Positions 1-5,776 of a stretch of DNA of 14,879 nucleotides are shown here, one piece after another. This stretch comes from JAZGDL01 sp036477795. Its GTDB lineage: Bacteria; Planctomycetota; Phycisphaerae; UBA1845. Below the pieces are notes generated by a model that was given only the letters and a program-made list of their open reading frames with translations, searched no databases and was not told the origin of the DNA. The stretch lies in assembly GCA_036477795.1 (NCBI GenBank), contig JAZGDL010000338.1, positions 1-14,879 of the forward strand, read 5' to 3'. Numbering within the stretch: the first letter of the stretch is position 1; each line of letters begins with the position of its first letter. The position numbers and the translations under genes were made by a program.

Positions 1-128
1 TCGAAATTCACCCGCGATCGCTTGAAACCCGCCGTGTTCACGTTGGCCAGGTTGTTGGCCAGGACGTCCAGCTTGGTGTCCTGAGCCCTCATTCCCGTCG
101 CCGCGGCGTGCAGTGCTGTAACAGCCAT
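1..128 (-). CDS. flgG: Flagellar distal rod protein FlgG, N-terminal fragment (runs off the left edge)
   Basis: The 42 visible codons, read leftwards from an ATG at 128-126, give a typical FlgG N-terminus. It begins MAVTALHAAATGMRAQDTKL and continues into the rod/hook signature LANNLANVNTAGFK. FlgG forms the distal rod of the flagellar basal body, crossing the periplasm between MS ring and hook, and is exported by the flagellar type III system without a cleaved signal. A GGGAG Shine-Dalgarno lies about 9 nt before the ATG. The gene follows flgF by 16 nt on the same strand, so the two are very likely co-transcribed. The 3' part lies outside the window, so completeness cannot be judged. Confidence 0.9.
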   Translation of the reverse strand, partial: MAVTALHAAATGMRAQDTKLDVLANNLANVNTAGFKRSRVNF

Positions 129-144
129 TTACTTGGGCTCCCGA

Positions 145-936
145 TTATCCGATGCGCCCGACCGTGGTGACGGCCTGGCCGATCGTCTGGTCCTGCAATG
201 AGATCATGTTGGCGTTGAGCTGGTATGCCCGCGAAACGGTGATCATGCCCGCCAATCCCTTGATGGCGTTAACCGTGGAACGCTCCACGTACCCGCTCTT
301 TATGGTGCTGTTTGATGTCGTGCCCGGATCACCGTGATTGGTGTAGAGGTTCTGACCGCTCTTGCTCAAGCTGCTGCGGTCCGCGAACTCAAATAGAACG
401 ACGCGCCCCATCACCTCATCACCACGCCGCACCGTTCCGTCGGCGGTGATATTGATGGGGCCGGGAATCGCCGTATCCACTTCAATCGGTTCGCCGTTTT
501 GGTCCAACACTCTGAACCGCCCGCCGCCGGCCACCATCACCAACTCACCTGCATCATTCAGTGTCAAGCGTCCGTCACGCGTGTACTTGACCTGGTCACC
601 ATCGCGCACGGCGAAGAAGCCGTCACCCTCGATCGCCAGATCCAGCGGATTGTCCGTGTGCTCCAGTTTGCCCTGCTCGAAGGTGTGCACCGTCGGCCGT
701 ACCCACGCTCCGCCGGTCAGACCGTCCAGGACCCCATGGGTGTAGCGCCACCCCTCGTGGGTGGCGAAGCGGTTGTTCCCAACCCCCGCGCGACTTTCAA
801 CGGCTCGCTCCTGAATCACCGCCAGGTCATGCTTGAAGCCTACGGTGTCCGCGTTGGCCAGGTTGTTGGCCATGATCGACTGGCGGTAGTCGTTGATCTG
901 CAATCCAGCGGTGGATAACCACAGTCCGTAGGTCAT
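145..936 (-). CDS. flgF: Flagellar proximal rod protein FlgF (FlgF/FlgG family)
   Basis: 263 residues, within the usual range for FlgF. Residues 23-35 (ANNLANADTVGFK) are the rod-protein N-terminal signature. Residues 80-110 (RPTVHTFEQGKL, then NPLDLAIEGDGFFAV) are the conserved core. Residues 234-245 (VSRAYQLNANMI) are the C-terminal helix that packs in the rod. I chose the ATG at 936-934 because the open frame upstream is low-complexity repeat translation and because GGAGCGGAAAG precedes this ATG. That Shine-Dalgarno is itself part of a duplicated repeat. The start overlaps the stop of the small upstream ORF (ATGA), suggesting translational coupling. Residues 57-68 (FATHEGWRYTHG) are encoded by a palindrome that also occurs between genes in this window, so this segment looks like an in-frame insert. 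Naming it FlgF rather than a second FlgG rests on position next to flgG. Confidence 0.82.
   Translation of the reverse strand: MTYGLWLSTAGLQINDYRQSIMANNLANADTVGFKHDLAVIQERAVESRAGVGNNRFATHEGWRYTHGVLDGLTGGAWVRPTVHTFEQGKLEHTDNPLDLAIEGDGFFAVRDGDQVKYTRDGRLTLNDAGELVMVAGGGRFRVLDQNGEPIEVDTAIPGPINITADGTVRRGDEVMGRVVLFEFADRSSLSKSGQNLYTNHGDPGTTSNSTIKSGYVERSTVNAIKGLAGMITVSRAYQLNANMISLQDQTIGQAVTTVGRIG
741..767. repeat. Palindrome family C copy inside flgF
   Basis: The sequence has arms CGCCACCC and GGGTGGCG around a short CTCGT loop, preceded by TGTAG. Nearly the same unit occurs twice, head to head, at 11345-11409 after the corC-type gene. Here it is read through in the flgF frame as ATHEGWRY and does not interrupt it. 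I infer a dispersed palindrome that inserted into, or was tolerated within, a surface-variable part of FlgF. Confidence 0.75.
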
Positions 937-1220
937 TTGTCTTTCCGCTCCACGGGACTCGCGCACACTGGTGCGTGAATCCCTTCTCGCACCGCTGGAT
1001 AGGGGAGCGAGATGGGAATCTCGCTCCAGCGATTGCCTTTCCGTTCCACGGGACTCGCGCACGTCAGGCAAGACGTTGGTTCGCGGATTTGTTCCGACGG
1101 ATCGATGCCCAGCGCCGCAGCCTCAGCAGCCGCCTGGCGAACTCGTCGGCCGAGCTCCTCCCAATCGACCGCGTCGGTCAGGCCGCCGAATAGTGACATG
1201 GGTTTGTAACGCTGGGCCAT
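933..1220 (-). CDS. Small unknown protein upstream of flgF
   Basis: 95 residues from the ATG at 1220-1218, which has GGGAG about 9 nt upstream. An open frame continues further upstream, but that part is translated palindrome, so I prefer this start. I do not recognise a family. Residues 1-47 look like a real small protein, with a helical stretch DAVDWEELGRRVRQAAAEAA at 17-36. Residues 48-95 are dominated by translated repeats: CASPVERK occurs at 54-61 and again at 86-93, exactly 96 nt apart. The stop codon TGA overlaps the flgF ATG, the strongest argument that it is translated and coupled to flgF. The ancestral gene may have been shorter, with the tail added by repeat insertion. It could also be a non-coding leader. 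Confidence 0.5.
   Translation of the reverse strand: MAQRYKPMSLFGGLTDAVDWEELGRRVRQAAAEAAALGIDPSEQIREPTSCLTCASPVERKGNRWSEIPISLPYPAVREGIHAPVCASPVERKDK
941..1062. repeat. Direct repeat pair (26 bp, 96 bp apart) that supplies the flgF ribosome binding site
   Basis: Bases 941-966 and 1037-1062 match at 25 of 26 positions. On the minus strand each ends in GTGGA(G/A)CGGAAAG. The copy next to flgF places GGAGCGGAAAG just before the ATG, so the repeat contributes the Shine-Dalgarno. Each copy adds CASPVERK to the small upstream ORF. Between the copies lie two further palindromes, near 961-977 and at 1004-1027. Confidence 0.8.
1004..1027. repeat. Perfect palindrome with 10-bp arms
   Basis: Arms GGAGCGAGAT and ATCTCGCTCC surround a GGGA loop with no mismatch. 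It lies inside the small ORF's reading frame, where it encodes WSEIPIS on the minus strand. It resembles the other palindromes in size and in being translatable, but I see only this one copy in the window. Confidence 0.75.
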
Positions 1221-1238
1221 CGACCACACTCCCGTAGC

Positions 1239-1280
1239 AAGCCCGCGGATTGCAATCCGCGGGTCTCCAGGCGGACCACC
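1239..1280. repeat. Palindrome family A plus partial family B cluster
   Basis: Bases 1242-1263 form a perfect palindrome (CCCGCGGATTG with CAATCCGCGGG), preceded by AAG as in the other family A copies. A degenerate family B unit (GGTCTCC and GGCGGACC) follows. The same A-then-B order occurs at 2518-2574 inside murD, suggesting a composite unit. Confidence 0.7.
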
Positions 1281-1301
1281 TACGTCCGACGCGAACGTAC
1301 T

Positions 1302-1317
1302 AACACCATGCGTGCCA
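1302..1317 (-). promoter_or_regulatory. Possible sigma-54-like promoter for the flagellar cluster (weak)
   Basis: On the minus strand the sequence reads TGGCACG, four bases, then GTGTT. This fits the -24 consensus well, but the -12 box has GT where GC is expected. It lies about 80 nt upstream of the small ORF and flgF. Flagellar genes are often RpoN-dependent in other bacteria. This could easily be chance. Confidence 0.2.
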
Positions 1318-1493
1318 GACGCCCGCCGACTCCATAATCTTGAATCCACGACGAGACTGATTCGGATGTAACTTTATGTTTGACAAGATGTTAAGGATGT
1401 TAGTGCGGTGTACATGCTTGCCCGAAACCATGTAGACTCATGACGGTGTCAGCGCAAGAACTGCACGCCCAAAGCGCAAACAACCGACAAAAG

Positions 1494-1515
1494 CCCACGG
1501 GTTGCAGCCCGTGGG
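1494..1515 (-). terminator. Family A palindrome, possible murD terminator
   Basis: Arms CCCACGGG (1494-1501) and CCCGTGGG (1508-1515) surround a 6-base loop. Read leftwards, the direction of murD transcription, the hairpin lies about 50 nt past the murD stop and is followed by CTTTTG. That is a short but usable U-run. The same palindrome occurs inside murD without such a tail, so terminator activity here would be secondary to its nature as a dispersed repeat. Confidence 0.4.
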
Positions 1516-1566
1516 TTCCCCGGTCCGACCCATGTTACTTCTCGGATCGTTTTCGATTTGCGGGAT

Positions 1567-3042
1567 TCAACGACCGCCCGAGCGCACCACAGACATGAAC
1601 GCCTCGCCGCGCCGCTCGTAGTTGGCGAACGCGTCGTAACTCTGAAACCCTGGTGACAGCACCACCACATCACCCCGCCGCCCTATCTTCTTGGCCGACG
1701 CTACCGCCTCTTCAAGCGTGGCAACCCAATGCACGTCAGCATCCATACCGCTGCCGCCAATCTTCATCAGCGCCCGCCGCACCATCTTGCCCGCCGGGCC
1801 GAAGCAAATCGTCGCTCGAGCGCCATCACGGAGTGCCGACGCCAGTACATCGCGCTCTCCCCAAGCCCACGGATTCGAATCCGTTGGTTTCAGGGCGCCG
1901 CCGACCAGCGCGATCACCGGCTGATCGAACGAGCCCAAGGCAGCGGCGGTGGAACGTGTATTGGTGGACTTGGAATCGTTGTAGTAATCGACGCCGCCAA
2001 AGCAACCGACAAACTGCAACCGATGCCCCAAACCGCTGAATGCTTCCAGGCTCGCGCGAATTGCGTCCCGGTGAACGCCCAACAATGTTCCCACCGTCGC
2101 GGCGCAGTTTGCATGCCGCAGGTTGTGGGCGCCTCGAACTTTCAACGCAAGAGCAGGCACCGGCTTGTCGACCGCCACCGCCCGCAAAGCCCACGGGTTG
2201 CAACCCGTGGGTTCGCACAGTTCGGTGATCCTGCGCGACGTCGCCGGATCTTCCAGCCCCAACACGACGGGCGTGCCCGTATTGGCCCCGCGGATCATAT
2301 TGAGCTTACACGCCAGATAGGTTTCATAGGTGCCGTGTCGATCCAGGTGATTGGGCCAGATCTCCACGTACACCGCCACATCAGGGCGCCGCTCGATCAG
2401 CGGCAGGTCCGCAAGCTGAAAGCTGGACAGCTCCAGCACAACGGTGTCATTCGCCGTCATCCGATCCAGATCACCCAGCAACGACCCCCCGAAATTCCCG
2501 CCGAGGTAACATGTCCCAAGCCCACGGGTTGCACTCCGTGGGTCCGCAGTCACGTAGGGTCCGCCGTGCGGACCACCACGAGATTGCCTGCTCAACACGG
2601 CATGGATCATCGCAGCCGCCGTACTCTTACCGGCTGTCCCGGTGACTCCGATCACCGTGGCCCGACAGCGCTCCAGGAACAGGTTTATCTCGGTTGTCCA
2701 GCGTATGCCGCGCCGCACGGCAGCCTGGAAGAACTCGGATCTCTTCTTGGGCACCGCCGGATTGACCACAAGAAGGTCCGCCCTATCGAGGTCAGCCTCA
2801 TCATGGCCGCCGAGGCGATACTCAATGTCGCAATCACTTAACGATCCGACGGCATCGTCGAGCGTGCCTGCATCAGCCAGGTCGGTCACTAGCACCTTGG
2901 CCCCCTGTTGCGTCAGCCAGCGGGCCGCACCCGCTCCGCCGCCGAATCCCCCGAGCCCCATCACCACAACACGCCGGCCGACGAATCGCTGATCCGGCTC
3001 CGGTGATCCTTGCCACCTGGTGGATGAAGTATTTGCGGACAT
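1567..3042 (-). CDS. murD: UDP-N-acetylmuramoyl-L-alanine--D-glutamate ligase MurD
   Basis: This cytoplasmic ATP-dependent ligase adds D-glutamate to UDP-MurNAc-L-Ala in peptidoglycan precursor synthesis. Visible marks: N-terminal dinucleotide-type loop MGLGGFGGG (28-36), ATP loop GVTGTAGKST (132-141), VLELSSFQL (202-210), NHLDRHGTY (231-239), NDSKSTN (355-361), and the C-terminal LSPGFQSYDAFANYERRGE (462-480). At 491 residues it is some 30-50 longer than typical MurD. The excess maps to three segments encoded by palindromes: about 152-177, 276-288 and 384-396, all in frame with every core motif intact. The ATG at 3042 has only a weak upstream GGGATG, so a start nearer residue 20 is possible. 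It is transcribed divergently from rsgA and is not in a dcw cluster here. Function is likely retained, as the inserts fall between motifs. Confidence 0.93.
   Translation of the reverse strand: MSANTSSTRWQGSPEPDQRFVGRRVVVMGLGGFGGGAGAARWLTQQGAKVLVTDLADAGTLDDAVGSLSDCDIEYRLGGHDEADLDRADLLVVNPAVPKKRSEFFQAAVRRGIRWTTEINLFLERCRATVIGVTGTAGKSTAAAMIHAVLSRQSRGGPHGGPYVTADPRSATRGLGTCYLGGNFGGSLLGDLDRMTANDTVVLELSSFQLADLPLIERRPDVAVYVEIWPNHLDRHGTYETYLACKLNMIRGANTGTPVVLGLEDPATSRRITELCEPTGCNPWALRAVAVDKPVPALALKVRGAHNLRHANCAATVGTLLGVHRDAIRASLEAFSGLGHRLQFVGCFGGVDYYNDSKSTNTRSTAAALGSFDQPVIALVGGALKPTDSNPWAWGERDVLASALRDGARATICFGPAGKMVRRALMKIGGSGMDADVHWVATLEEAVASAKKIGRRGDVVVLSPGFQSYDAFANYERRGEAFMSVVRSGGR
1863..1890. repeat. 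Family A palindrome inside murD (copy 1)
   Basis: AAGCCCACGGATTCGAATCC, with the partner arm continuing GTTGG. Read in the murD frame it encodes residues 385-394, KPTDSNPWAW. Normal MurD has a short loop after the VGG motif at this point, so the palindrome looks like an addition. It uses the same frame as the copy at 2187-2214. Confidence 0.8.
2187..2214. repeat. Family A palindrome inside murD (copy 2)
   Basis: A perfect palindrome: CCCACGGGTTG followed by its complement CAACCCGTGGG, preceded by AAG. It encodes murD residues 277-286, EPTGCNPWAL, in the same frame as copy 1. It has the same orientation as every other family A copy in the window. Confidence 0.85.
2518..2574. repeat. Composite family A plus family B palindromes inside murD
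   Basis: Family A occupies 2518-2543 (CCCACGGG and CCGTGGG arms) and family B 2558-2574 (GGTCCGC and GCGGACC arms around CGT). In the murD frame they encode residues about 157-175, containing GPHGGPY and DPRSATRGL. Family A is read in a different frame from the other two murD copies, so the palindrome is open in at least two frames of this strand. The insert lies between the ATP-binding loop region and the conserved GGNFGGSLL. Confidence 0.85.
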
Positions 3043-3059
3043 GCTCGATACATCCCGTA

Positions 3060-3077
3060 GGGCCCGCCTTGCGGACC
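3060..3077. repeat. Family B palindrome upstream of murD
   Basis: GGGCCCGCCTTGCGGACC, an imperfect copy of the family B unit seen at 2558-2574, again preceded by GTA. It sits 18 nt before the murD start and could fold in the murD leader. Confidence 0.6.
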
Positions 3078-3119
3078 ACGAACGCGAGATTGGTGGGCGG
3101 CCACGGGGTGGTCCTCACG

Positions 3120-3220
3120 CTGGTGCGCACGGCGGGCCCTTCACTGCTGGTGCGTACGGCGGGCCCTTCACTGCTGGTCCGCACGGCGGACCCTTCACTG
3201 CTGGTCCGCACGGCGGACCC
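3120..3220. repeat. 27-bp tandem repeat, about 3.8 units, built on family B
   Basis: Units start at 3120, 3147, 3174 and 3201. Each has a family B hairpin (GGTSCGYACGGCGGRCC) followed by CTTCACTG; the last unit diverges after 3220. The first two units have G/C swaps on both arms that keep the base pairing, such as GGTGCGC with GCGGGCC only partly matched. The period equals nine codons, so on the minus strand it can be read as SSEGPAVRT repeats. No start or homology supports a gene. It lies in the murD/rsgA divergent region. Confidence 0.85.
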
Positions 3221-3288
3221 TACCAGTCGACACTGTACGGCGGTGGCCGCCGGCGATCAACGGTCGGCGGGGCAAGTCGGCTGATTGC

Positions 3289-3318
3289 TTGACATCGCCG
3301 ACGCAGCCCAGGGACAAT
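3289..3318 (+). promoter_or_regulatory. Candidate promoter for rsgA
   Basis: TTGACA at 3289-3294, an 18-bp spacer, then GACAAT at 3313-3318 (4 of 6 matches to the -10 consensus). The predicted transcript start falls at about 3325, on the ATGATG start codons. If real, rsgA would have a leaderless or nearly leaderless mRNA. It rests on consensus matching only. Confidence 0.3.
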
Positions 3319-3322
3319 TCGG

Positions 3323-4483
3323 ATGATGACACGTGATCGCAAGAAGCGAACGCCGGGCACGCGCAAAGTCCGCGTGCGATTTCGCCCGAACCGTAGCGAT
3401 CCGGCGCGCGAGAAGGGCTGGTCGCGGTTTGCCCCCGGCGGTGAGGATGCCGATTCGGACCCGCAGTCTGAAGAACGTGTGGTCGCCAAAGGGCCGCTCT
3501 CGCGCAAGCGCACCGTCATCGTCCACGATGACCACGCCGGCGACACGTCCAACGGGCGGCGTCTGGGCACGGTGGTCACACTCTTCGGGCGTATCGCCCA
3601 CGTCGATGACGGCAAGCGGGTCTGGCAATGCACGGTACGCCGCGTGCTCCGCACCCGCAGCATCCGCGACCGCAATCCCGTAACCGTCGGCGATCACGTG
3701 CAGTTCACCGTGTCAGCCGACCGCGAGGGTGTGGAGGCCGAGGGCGTCATCGAAGCCGTCGAGCCGCGGCGCGGCGAGCTCAAACGTCTTGTTCGGCGTC
3801 GCGAGCAGACCGTCGCCGCCAACGTCGACCAGGCGGTGATCGTGACCTCGGCGGCCGAACCCGATCCCAGGCCCCACCTGGTCGACCGGTACATTGTGTC
3901 CGCCCTTCATGGCTGCATCGAACCGGTCGTCTGTCTGAACAAAACTGATCTGACGGCTGCTAAGGAGGTGGATCGCTTTCTTTCGGTCTACCGTGATCTG
4001 GGCTACAAAACGCTGGCGACCAGCGCGGTCCATGGAGGGGGCATCGACGCTTTGCGGGCGCTGTTGCAGGACAAAAAATCGGTCATCGCCGGCCAGAGCG
4101 GGGTGGGCAAGAGTACCATACTCAACGCCGTGCAGCCCGGTTTGAAATTGAAGACGGGGCCGGTGGTTGCGGAGACCTTGAAGGGCCGTCACGTCACCAG
4201 CAGGGCTACCCTGCTGAAGCTGGACGTCGGCGGTTACGTTGTTGACACGCCGGGCGTACGTTCGTTTGATCTGCGGTGCATCCCGCGCGAATACATGGAG
4301 CGCTACTTTGTCGAGTTCGTTGAGCCGGTCCGAGACTGCAAGTTCCCCGATTGCACTCACATACACGAGGACCAATGCGCCGTCAAAACCGCCGTGGAGC
4401 AAGGCCGCATTCATCCCCAGCGCTACGAGAGCTACATTCGATTATTCACCGATGCCGATTGTCGCAGAAGCGCACCTGAATGA
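3323..4483 (+). CDS. rsgA: Small ribosomal subunit biogenesis GTPase RsgA
   Basis: RsgA is a circularly permuted GTPase that checks late maturation of the 30S subunit in the cytoplasm. The permuted order is visible: OB-like RNA-binding region (about 80-160), G4 motif NKTD (206-209), G1/P-loop GQSGVGKST (257-265), switch TLKGRHVTS (285-293), G3 DTPG (308-311), and a C-terminal zinc knuckle with C339, C344, H346 and C352. The first 80 residues are a basic then acidic extension, not part of the E. coli core. Either ATG at 3323 or 3326 could be used; GGGA lies about 9-12 nt upstream. It is divergent from murD. A repeat element separates it from cdsA, so it may be its own transcription unit. Confidence 0.95.
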   Translation: MMTRDRKKRTPGTRKVRVRFRPNRSDPAREKGWSRFAPGGEDADSDPQSEERVVAKGPLSRKRTVIVHDDHAGDTSNGRRLGTVVTLFGRIAHVDDGKRVWQCTVRRVLRTRSIRDRNPVTVGDHVQFTVSADREGVEAEGVIEAVEPRRGELKRLVRRREQTVAANVDQAVIVTSAAEPDPRPHLVDRYIVSALHGCIEPVVCLNKTDLTAAKEVDRFLSVYRDLGYKTLATSAVHGGGIDALRALLQDKKSVIAGQSGVGKSTILNAVQPGLKLKTGPVVAETLKGRHVTSRATLLKLDVGGYVVDTPGVRSFDLRCIPREYMERYFVEFVEPVRDCKFPDCTHIHEDQCAVKTAVEQGRIHPQRYESYIRLFTDADCRRSAPE

Positions 4484-4490
4484 CGCCTAA

Positions 4491-4673
4491 CCCGGATTAT
4501 TCGTACCGCCGAGAGCGCCGAGAGCGCAGAGTATTATTGGGAATGAAGTTACGGTCGAATTCCAGCTCGTGTGGTCTTGACAGTGCATCTCTCATTCGTC
4601 CCACGCTAACTCGGCTAACTTCTTATCTATCACCTCTCTGCGATCTTAGCGTGCTCCGCGGTGAATTACCCGG
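4491..4673 (+). mobile_element. 183-bp element with inverted termini, copy 1
   Basis: The ends are imperfect inverted repeats: CCCGGATTATTCGTACCGCC on the left, and on the right the complement of CCCGGGTAATTCACCGC. Inside each end are 9-10-bp iterations of the type CGCAGAGAT. A second copy, reversed, lies at 6859-7042 and matches along its whole length, including a core not in the termini: CTTGACAG at 4576-4583 and GGCTAACTTCTT at 4613-4624, with equal spacing in both copies. No protein is encoded, so it looks like a non-autonomous, MITE-like or large REP-like element. It fills most of the rsgA-cdsA gap. Confidence 0.75.
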
Positions 4674-4711
4674 GCTAGTCACGTCTCACCGACACTTGGA
4701 GGATTGATCGC

Positions 4712-5701
4712 GTGCTCAACCGGCTTGCTTACGGCGCGGTGGCGATTCTGGCGCTAGTGACGGTGGTCGCCGCTGACGCGTTCTTGGCCGACGAGGCCTC
4801 GGACCGCTCGGTGCTCGGCGACCTGTTGCGACACGGCAGTCTCATTCCCATTCTCTTTACCCTGGTGGTGTTGCGCGGGGTGATGGAGTTTGTTACCATT
4901 CTACGCGCCGCCGGCCACAAGCCTTGCGGCGGCTGGGCCATGTTGAGCTGTGCTGTGCTCATGCTCTCGCCGTGGCTTTGCGCCGGCGGCATTCTGGGCC
5001 ACAACCCGGTCGACGTCGAGGGGCTCCACTGGCAGGTGATCTGGCTGGGCGCCGCAGTGTTGGGCGCTGCTCTCATTCATGTTGCCCGCGGTGTGTCACC
5101 CAATGTCATCGCCGACCTCGCCTCCACAATGCTGATCATCCTCTACCTGGGTTTTCTGCCGTCGTTTGCGATTCAATTGCGGGCCGACGTCGACCTCAGC
5201 GATCCCATCGCCGGGGCGTGGACATTGCTTTTTGTTCTGGCCATCGTGTTTGTTTCAGACATCGCCGCGCTGTACAGCGGTGTTGCGCTGGGACGTCATC
5301 GGCTGGCACCGTCTATCAGCCCCGGCAAGTCCATCGAAGGTTTCGTAGGCGGCATCATCGGAAGTGTGCTGCTGGCGGTGGCCTTCTGGAGGTTGGCCAG
5401 GATAATCGGTCCCGAAGAGCAACCCGCCGACACCGTTGAGTGGTTGTCGGCCCTCGCCGACCAGATGACCGCCGGGATCAAGCGCCTGACTTTGAGCCAA
5501 TCGGTCCTCTTTGGGGTGGCCATCTCAGTTGCCTCGCAGATCGGCGATCTGTTCGAATCACTGCTCAAGCGCGGCGCGCAAGTCAAAGACTCATCACGAC
5601 TTATACCAGGCATGGGCGGCGTTCTGGACGTCGTCGATGGCACACTTTTTGCAGTGCCGCTTGCCTGGTTCCTGCTAACAAGATTCTGGCATGTTGTGTA
5701 G
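4712..5701 (+). CDS. cdsA: Phosphatidate cytidylyltransferase CdsA
   Basis: This integral membrane enzyme makes CDP-diacylglycerol from phosphatidate and CTP, the branch point of phospholipid synthesis. At 329 residues it shows about eight hydrophobic segments. The family's conserved C-terminal half is clear: SDIAALYSGVALGRHRLAP (182-200) with SPGKSIEG (203-210), then SLLKRGAQVKDSSRLIPGMG (283-302) and VLDVVD (304-309). The family signature usually reads PGHGG and DRxD; here it is PGMGG and DVVD. The GTG start has a strong TTGGAGG 9 nt upstream, better than any other start. It is followed by phoH after 75 nt. Confidence in the family is high despite the two substitutions. Confidence 0.92.
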   Translation: MLNRLAYGAVAILALVTVVAADAFLADEASDRSVLGDLLRHGSLIPILFTLVVLRGVMEFVTILRAAGHKPCGGWAMLSCAVLMLSPWLCAGGILGHNPVDVEGLHWQVIWLGAAVLGAALIHVARGVSPNVIADLASTMLIILYLGFLPSFAIQLRADVDLSDPIAGAWTLLFVLAIVFVSDIAALYSGVALGRHRLAPSISPGKSIEGFVGGIIGSVLLAVAFWRLARIIGPEEQPADTVEWLSALADQMTAGIKRLTLSQSVLFGVAISVASQIGDLFESLLKRGAQVKDSSRLIPGMGGVLDVVDGTLFAVPLAWFLLTRFWHVV

Positions 5702-5776
5702 AATACGGGGATAGGTGCGGCCGACCGGTGGTTCGTCGCCCGCCGATGGGGACTGTATGGATATAGCGCTTCTGCT

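Larger units (their letters stand above)
1221..1566. other. Gene-free stretch between the flagellar cluster and murD
   Basis: I see no convincing gene here. It holds a family A/B palindrome cluster at 1239-1280, a weak sigma-54-like sequence at 1302-1317, and a family A palindrome at 1494-1515 just beyond the murD stop. The leftward flagellar transcript should start in it, because murD is also leftward and ends at 1567. The middle (about 1320-1490) is visibly A+T-richer than the genes and holds only a weak inverted repeat, TACATG with CATGTA, at 1411-1434. Confidence 0.6.

Noticed and set aside
2518..2574. murD inserts as assembly error or pseudogene
   Set aside because: All three inserts keep frame and all catalytic motifs remain, which is not expected from random error.
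1729..2841. Plus-strand open frame of 370 codons opposite murD
   Set aside because: murD carries complete ligase motifs; the opposite frame has no coherent family and contains translated palindromes.
3120..3220. CRISPR-like array
   Set aside because: The units are contiguous with no unique spacers, and no cas genes are present, so it is a simple tandem repeat.
4577..4605. Promoter inside the 183-bp element (TTGACA)
   Set aside because: No acceptable -10 box lies 16-19 bp downstream in either copy; conservation of TTGACA is better treated as part of the element core.
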